From Geminicoccaceae bacterium (GTDB lineage Bacteria; Pseudomonadota; Alphaproteobacteria; Geminicoccales; Geminicoccaceae): a DNA stretch of 6,920 bases. This document shows, piece by piece, positions 4,551 to 6,920 of the stretch (position 1 is its first letter; each line of letters starts with the position of its first letter). The stretch lies in the NCBI GenBank assembly GCA_020446285.1, contig JAGREZ010000138.1:1-6920 (forward strand), in the 5' to 3' direction. A program made the position numbers and the translations under genes. The notes under the pieces were generated by a model. The model searched no databases, was not told the origin of the DNA, and was given only the letters and a program-made list of their open reading frames with translations.

Positions 4551-6245
4551 ATGCTGATATCGAGACGTGAATTCCTTCAGGCGGGGGTCGCCGCCTCGGC
4601 TATTCTGGGCGCCTCGGGTGCGGGAAGCTGGAGCCGGCTGATGGCCCAGCAGAAGCTGACCCAGGACGATCTTCTCCGGTTCGACAGCTTCGGCAATGTA
4701 TCGCTGATCCATGTCACCGACATTCACGCCCAGCTCAGGCCGATCCTGTTTCGTGAGCCGGAGGTCAATGTCGGGGTGGGCGAGGTCAAGGGACTGCCGC
4801 CGCATGTGACCGGCAAGGATTTTCTCGATCTCTATGGCATCCAGCCGGGCAGCCCCGACGCCTATGCGCTCACTTGCGAGGATTTCGCCAGTCTGGCGAA
4901 GAGCTATGGCCGCATGGGTGGCATGGATCGGGTGGCCACCGTCATCAAGGCGATCCGCGCCGAGCGCGAGGATGCCATCCTGCTCGACGGCGGCGATACC
5001 TGGCAGGGCAGCCTCACCGCGCAGGCGACCATGGGACAGGACATGGTCGAGGTGATGAACCTGCTTCGTCCCGACGCGATGACCTCGCACTGGGAATTCA
5101 CGCTCGGCATCGACCGGGTGACGGAGATCGTCGACGGGCTCGATTTTCCCTTCCTCGGCGCCAACATCTTCGACGTCGAATGGGATGAGCCGGCCTATGA
5201 CGCCTATACCATGTTCGAGCGTGGCGGGGCGAAGATCGCGGTCATCGGGCAGGCCTTCCCCTACATGCCGATCGCCAATCCGCGCTGGATGTTTCCGGGC
5301 CTTTCCTTCGGCATCCGCGAGGAGCGCATGGCCGAGGTGGTCGAGGAGGTGCGCAGCGAGGGCGCGCAGGCGGTGATCCTGCTGTCGCACAACGGCTTCG
5401 ATGTCGACCGCAAGCTCGCCTCGCGCGTGGACGGTATCGACGTCATTCTCTGCGCCCACACCCACGATGCCCTGCCCGAGCCGGTGATGGTCAACAGGAC
5501 GGCACTCATCGCCTCGGGCTCCAACGGCAAGTTCGTCTCGCGCGTCGATCTCGATGTGGACGGTTCCGGCATGAAGGGCCTGCGGCACAGGCTCGTGCCG
5601 GTGTTTTCGGACGTGATCGCGCCGGATGCGGAGATGGCAGCGCTGATCGAGGAGGTGCGCGCACCGTTCGCCGACCAGTTGTCGGAGGTGCTCGGCACCA
5701 CCGAAAGCCTGCTCTTCCGCCGCGGCAATTTCAACGGCACCTGGGACGATCTGATCTGCGAGGCGCTCATCAGCGAACGCGAGGCGGATATCGCGCTCAG
5801 CCCCGGCTTTCGCTGGGGAACCAGCCTGCTGCCGGGCGCGGAGATCACCCGCGAGGATCTGCACAATGTGACGGCGATGAACTACCCCGCCGCCTATCGC
5901 ACGGAAATGACCGGCGAGATGCTGCATACCGTGCTCGAGGATGTCGCCGACAATCTCTTCAACGCCGATCCCTACTATCAGCAGGGCGGTGACATGGTTC
6001 GCGTCGGCGGGCTCGGATACACGATCGACGTGACCAAACCGATGGGCTCGCGCATCTCCGGCATGACCCTTCTTTCCAGCGGCGAGGCGATCGACGCGGG
6101 CAGGAGCTATGTCGTCGCCGGCTGGGCATCGGTGAACGAGGACACCGAGGGGCCGCCGATCTGGGAGGTGGTCGAGAATTACATCAAGGCGCAGGGCACG
6201 ATCGCGCTCGAACCCAACAGGGCGGTCATCATCGAGGGGCTTTGA
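4551..6245 (+). CDS. soxB: SoxB, dimanganese sulfate thiol esterase (sulfohydrolase)
   Basis: A 564-residue periplasmic hydrolase of the 5'-nucleotidase/metallophosphoesterase superfamily, about the usual SoxB length. It starts with a Tat signal, SRREFLQAGVAASAILGASG (residues 4-23). Metal-site motifs run in order: HVTDIHAQ with Asp57 and His59; LLDGGDTWQGS with Asp149; SHWEF with His180 (the SoxB form of the GNHEF motif of nucleotidases); LLSHNGFD with His280; and CAHTHD with His303 and His305. The 5'-nucleotidase-type C-terminal domain follows from about residue 390. SoxB hydrolyses the terminal sulfonate of SoxY-bound S-sulfocysteine to release sulfate. The ATG at 4551 begins the Tat signal and has GAGAGA at 4537-4542; upstream in-frame codons to 4488 lie in the stem-loop region and are rejected. 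The long hairpin-rich gap from soxA suggests that its expression may be set separately. soxC follows after 49 nt. Confidence 0.96.
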   Translation: MLISRREFLQAGVAASAILGASGAGSWSRLMAQQKLTQDDLLRFDSFGNVSLIHVTDIHAQLRPILFREPEVNVGVGEVKGLPPHVTGKDFLDLYGIQPGSPDAYALTCEDFASLAKSYGRMGGMDRVATVIKAIRAEREDAILLDGGDTWQGSLTAQATMGQDMVEVMNLLRPDAMTSHWEFTLGIDRVTEIVDGLDFPFLGANIFDVEWDEPAYDAYTMFERGGAKIAVIGQAFPYMPIANPRWMFPGLSFGIREERMAEVVEEVRSEGAQAVILLSHNGFDVDRKLASRVDGIDVILCAHTHDALPEPVMVNRTALIASGSNGKFVSRVDLDVDGSGMKGLRHRLVPVFSDVIAPDAEMAALIEEVRAPFADQLSEVLGTTESLLFRRGNFNGTWDDLICEALISEREADIALSPGFRWGTSLLPGAEITREDLHNVTAMNYPAAYRTEMTGEMLHTVLEDVADNLFNADPYYQQGGDMVRVGGLGYTIDVTKPMGSRISGMTLLSSGEAIDAGRSYVVAGWASVNEDTEGPPIWEVVENYIKAQGTIALEPNRAVIIEGL

Positions 6246-6252
6246 TCTCCGG

Positions 6253-6270
6253 CGCGCCCTTCGGGGTGCG
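6253..6270 (+). other. cUUCGg-capped hairpin in the soxB-soxC gap
   Basis: CGCGCCC (6253-6259) and GGGTGCG (6264-6270) form a 7-bp stem with one G-U pair, closed by TTCG (6260-6263). In RNA this gives a C(UUCG)G tetraloop, an exceptionally stable type. It begins eight bases after the soxB stop codon and is not followed by a T-run, so it more probably protects or punctuates the transcript than ends it. Confidence 0.55.
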
Positions 6271-6294
6271 GGGCAGTGAACGGGACGAATTTTC

Positions 6295-6920
6295 ATGACT
6301 GACCACAACAGGAAGACGAGCCGGCGCGGGCTGCTCAGGTCCGGCGGAACGGCGCTCGGCGCTGCCGGCGCACTGGCGGCGGGCGGCGGTCTCGCGCGCG
6401 CCGACGATCCGGCCATCACGGAACTCCCCGACTGGTCGATCTATACCGGCGAGGGTGTCGATGCGCGGCCCTACGGCCATCCGTCCGAATACGAGGCGCA
6501 TGTCGTGCGCCGCAATGTGGAGTGGCTCACCGCCGATCCGGTGAGCTCGGTGAATTTCACCCCGCTGCATGCTCTGGACGGGATCATCACGCCCAACGGG
6601 CTCTGTTTCGAACGCCACCATGCCGGCATCGCCGAGGTCGATCCGTCACGATACCGGCTGATGATCAATGGCCTGGTCGACCGTCAGCTGGTCTTCACGC
6701 TCGACGATCTCAGGCGCTTCCCGCGCGTCAATCGCGTCCATTTCCTCGAATGCGCGGCCAATTCCGGCATGGAATGGCGCGGTGCCCAGCTCGATGGCTG
6801 CCAGTATACCCACGGCATGATCCACAATGTCATGTATACGGGCGTGCCGCTGAAGCTGCTGCTCGAGGAAGCGGGGCTGAAGACCGGCGCGAAGTGGATC
6901 CTTCCCGAAGGGGCGGACGC
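6295..6920 (+). CDS. soxC: SoxC, molybdenum subunit of sulfane dehydrogenase SoxCD, 5' part
   Basis: The first 208 codons of a gene that continues past the right edge, with no stop within the window. The N-terminus is a Tat signal (KTSRRGLLRSGGTALGAAGA, cleavage near ARA, residues 34-36), as required for export of a folded molybdopterin protein. The domain is of the sulfite oxidase family: NFTPLHALDGIITPNGLCFERHHAG-type segment at about 87-111, the strand YRLMINGLVD (120-129), and HFLECAANSGMEW (149-161), in which Cys153 is the molybdenum-ligating cysteine. With the dihaem cytochrome SoxD, SoxC oxidises the sulfane sulfur left on SoxY by six electrons. The ribosome binding site is weak (ACGGGACG, about 6279-6287), so translation may depend partly on soxB. 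soxD should lie next. The alternative, a plain sulfite:cytochrome reductase SorA, is less likely in this operon. Confidence 0.93.
   Translation, partial: MTDHNRKTSRRGLLRSGGTALGAAGALAAGGGLARADDPAITELPDWSIYTGEGVDARPYGHPSEYEAHVVRRNVEWLTADPVSSVNFTPLHALDGIITPNGLCFERHHAGIAEVDPSRYRLMINGLVDRQLVFTLDDLRRFPRVNRVHFLECAANSGMEWRGAQLDGCQYTHGMIHNVMYTGVPLKLLLEEAGLKTGAKWILPEGAD

Noticed and set aside
4443..6419. A 658-codon open frame on the minus strand opposite soxB
   Set aside because: It is antisense to a complete, motif-rich soxB, is rich in Arg, His and Asp with no recognisable fold, and has the look of a high-GC shadow frame.
1..6920. CRISPR array, tRNA or rRNA gene, insertion sequence or phage remnant
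   Set aside because: No spaced direct repeats, tRNA-like folds, rRNA sequence, transposase motifs or flanking terminal repeats were seen; the window is almost filled by sox genes.

Overview
The window is the left part of a sulfur-oxidation (sox) gene cluster from a GC-rich bacterium. The gene order soxS / soxV-W-X-Y-Z-A-B-C, with soxS divergent, and the style of the proteins fit an alphaproteobacterium of the Paracoccus/Rhodobacteraceae/Hyphomicrobiales kind. This placement is inferred from layout and recognised protein motifs; no database comparison was possible.

Layout: 1-201 is the 3' end of a pxpA-type (LamB/YcsF) gene on the + strand. It converges on soxS (274-648, - strand), a small periplasmic thioredoxin. 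An AT-richer intergenic region with a dyad (680-707) separates soxS from the main + strand operon. That operon runs soxV (CcdA-like membrane electron carrier), soxW (periplasmic thioredoxin), a 133-nt regulatory gap with another dyad, then soxX, soxY, soxZ, soxA, a 178-nt gap full of stem-loops, soxB, a 49-nt gap with a cUUCGg hairpin, and soxC, which runs off the right edge at 6920.

How the genes work together: this is the periplasmic Kelly-Friedrich (PSO) thiosulfate-oxidizing multienzyme system. SoxXA (c-type cytochromes) oxidatively couples thiosulfate to the cysteine at the C-terminal GGCGG motif of SoxY, carried in the SoxYZ complex. SoxB hydrolyses the terminal sulfone group to release sulfate. 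SoxC, with SoxD (expected beyond the right edge), oxidises the remaining sulfane sulfur, and SoxB acts again. SoxV brings reductant across the membrane to SoxW, and SoxS is the thiol-disulfide partner that keeps SoxYZ active. The presence of soxC predicts complete oxidation to sulfate without stored sulfur globules, if soxD follows.

I see no previously undescribed system: the genes are a recognisable sox cluster. The points worth a second look are a Ser where dihaem SoxA normally has the Cys axial ligand of the N-terminal haem, the absence of soxR (and soxT) from the usual place beside soxS, two candidate repressor operators (soxS-soxV and soxW-soxX gaps), and unusually strong stem-loops in the soxA-soxB and soxB-soxC gaps.
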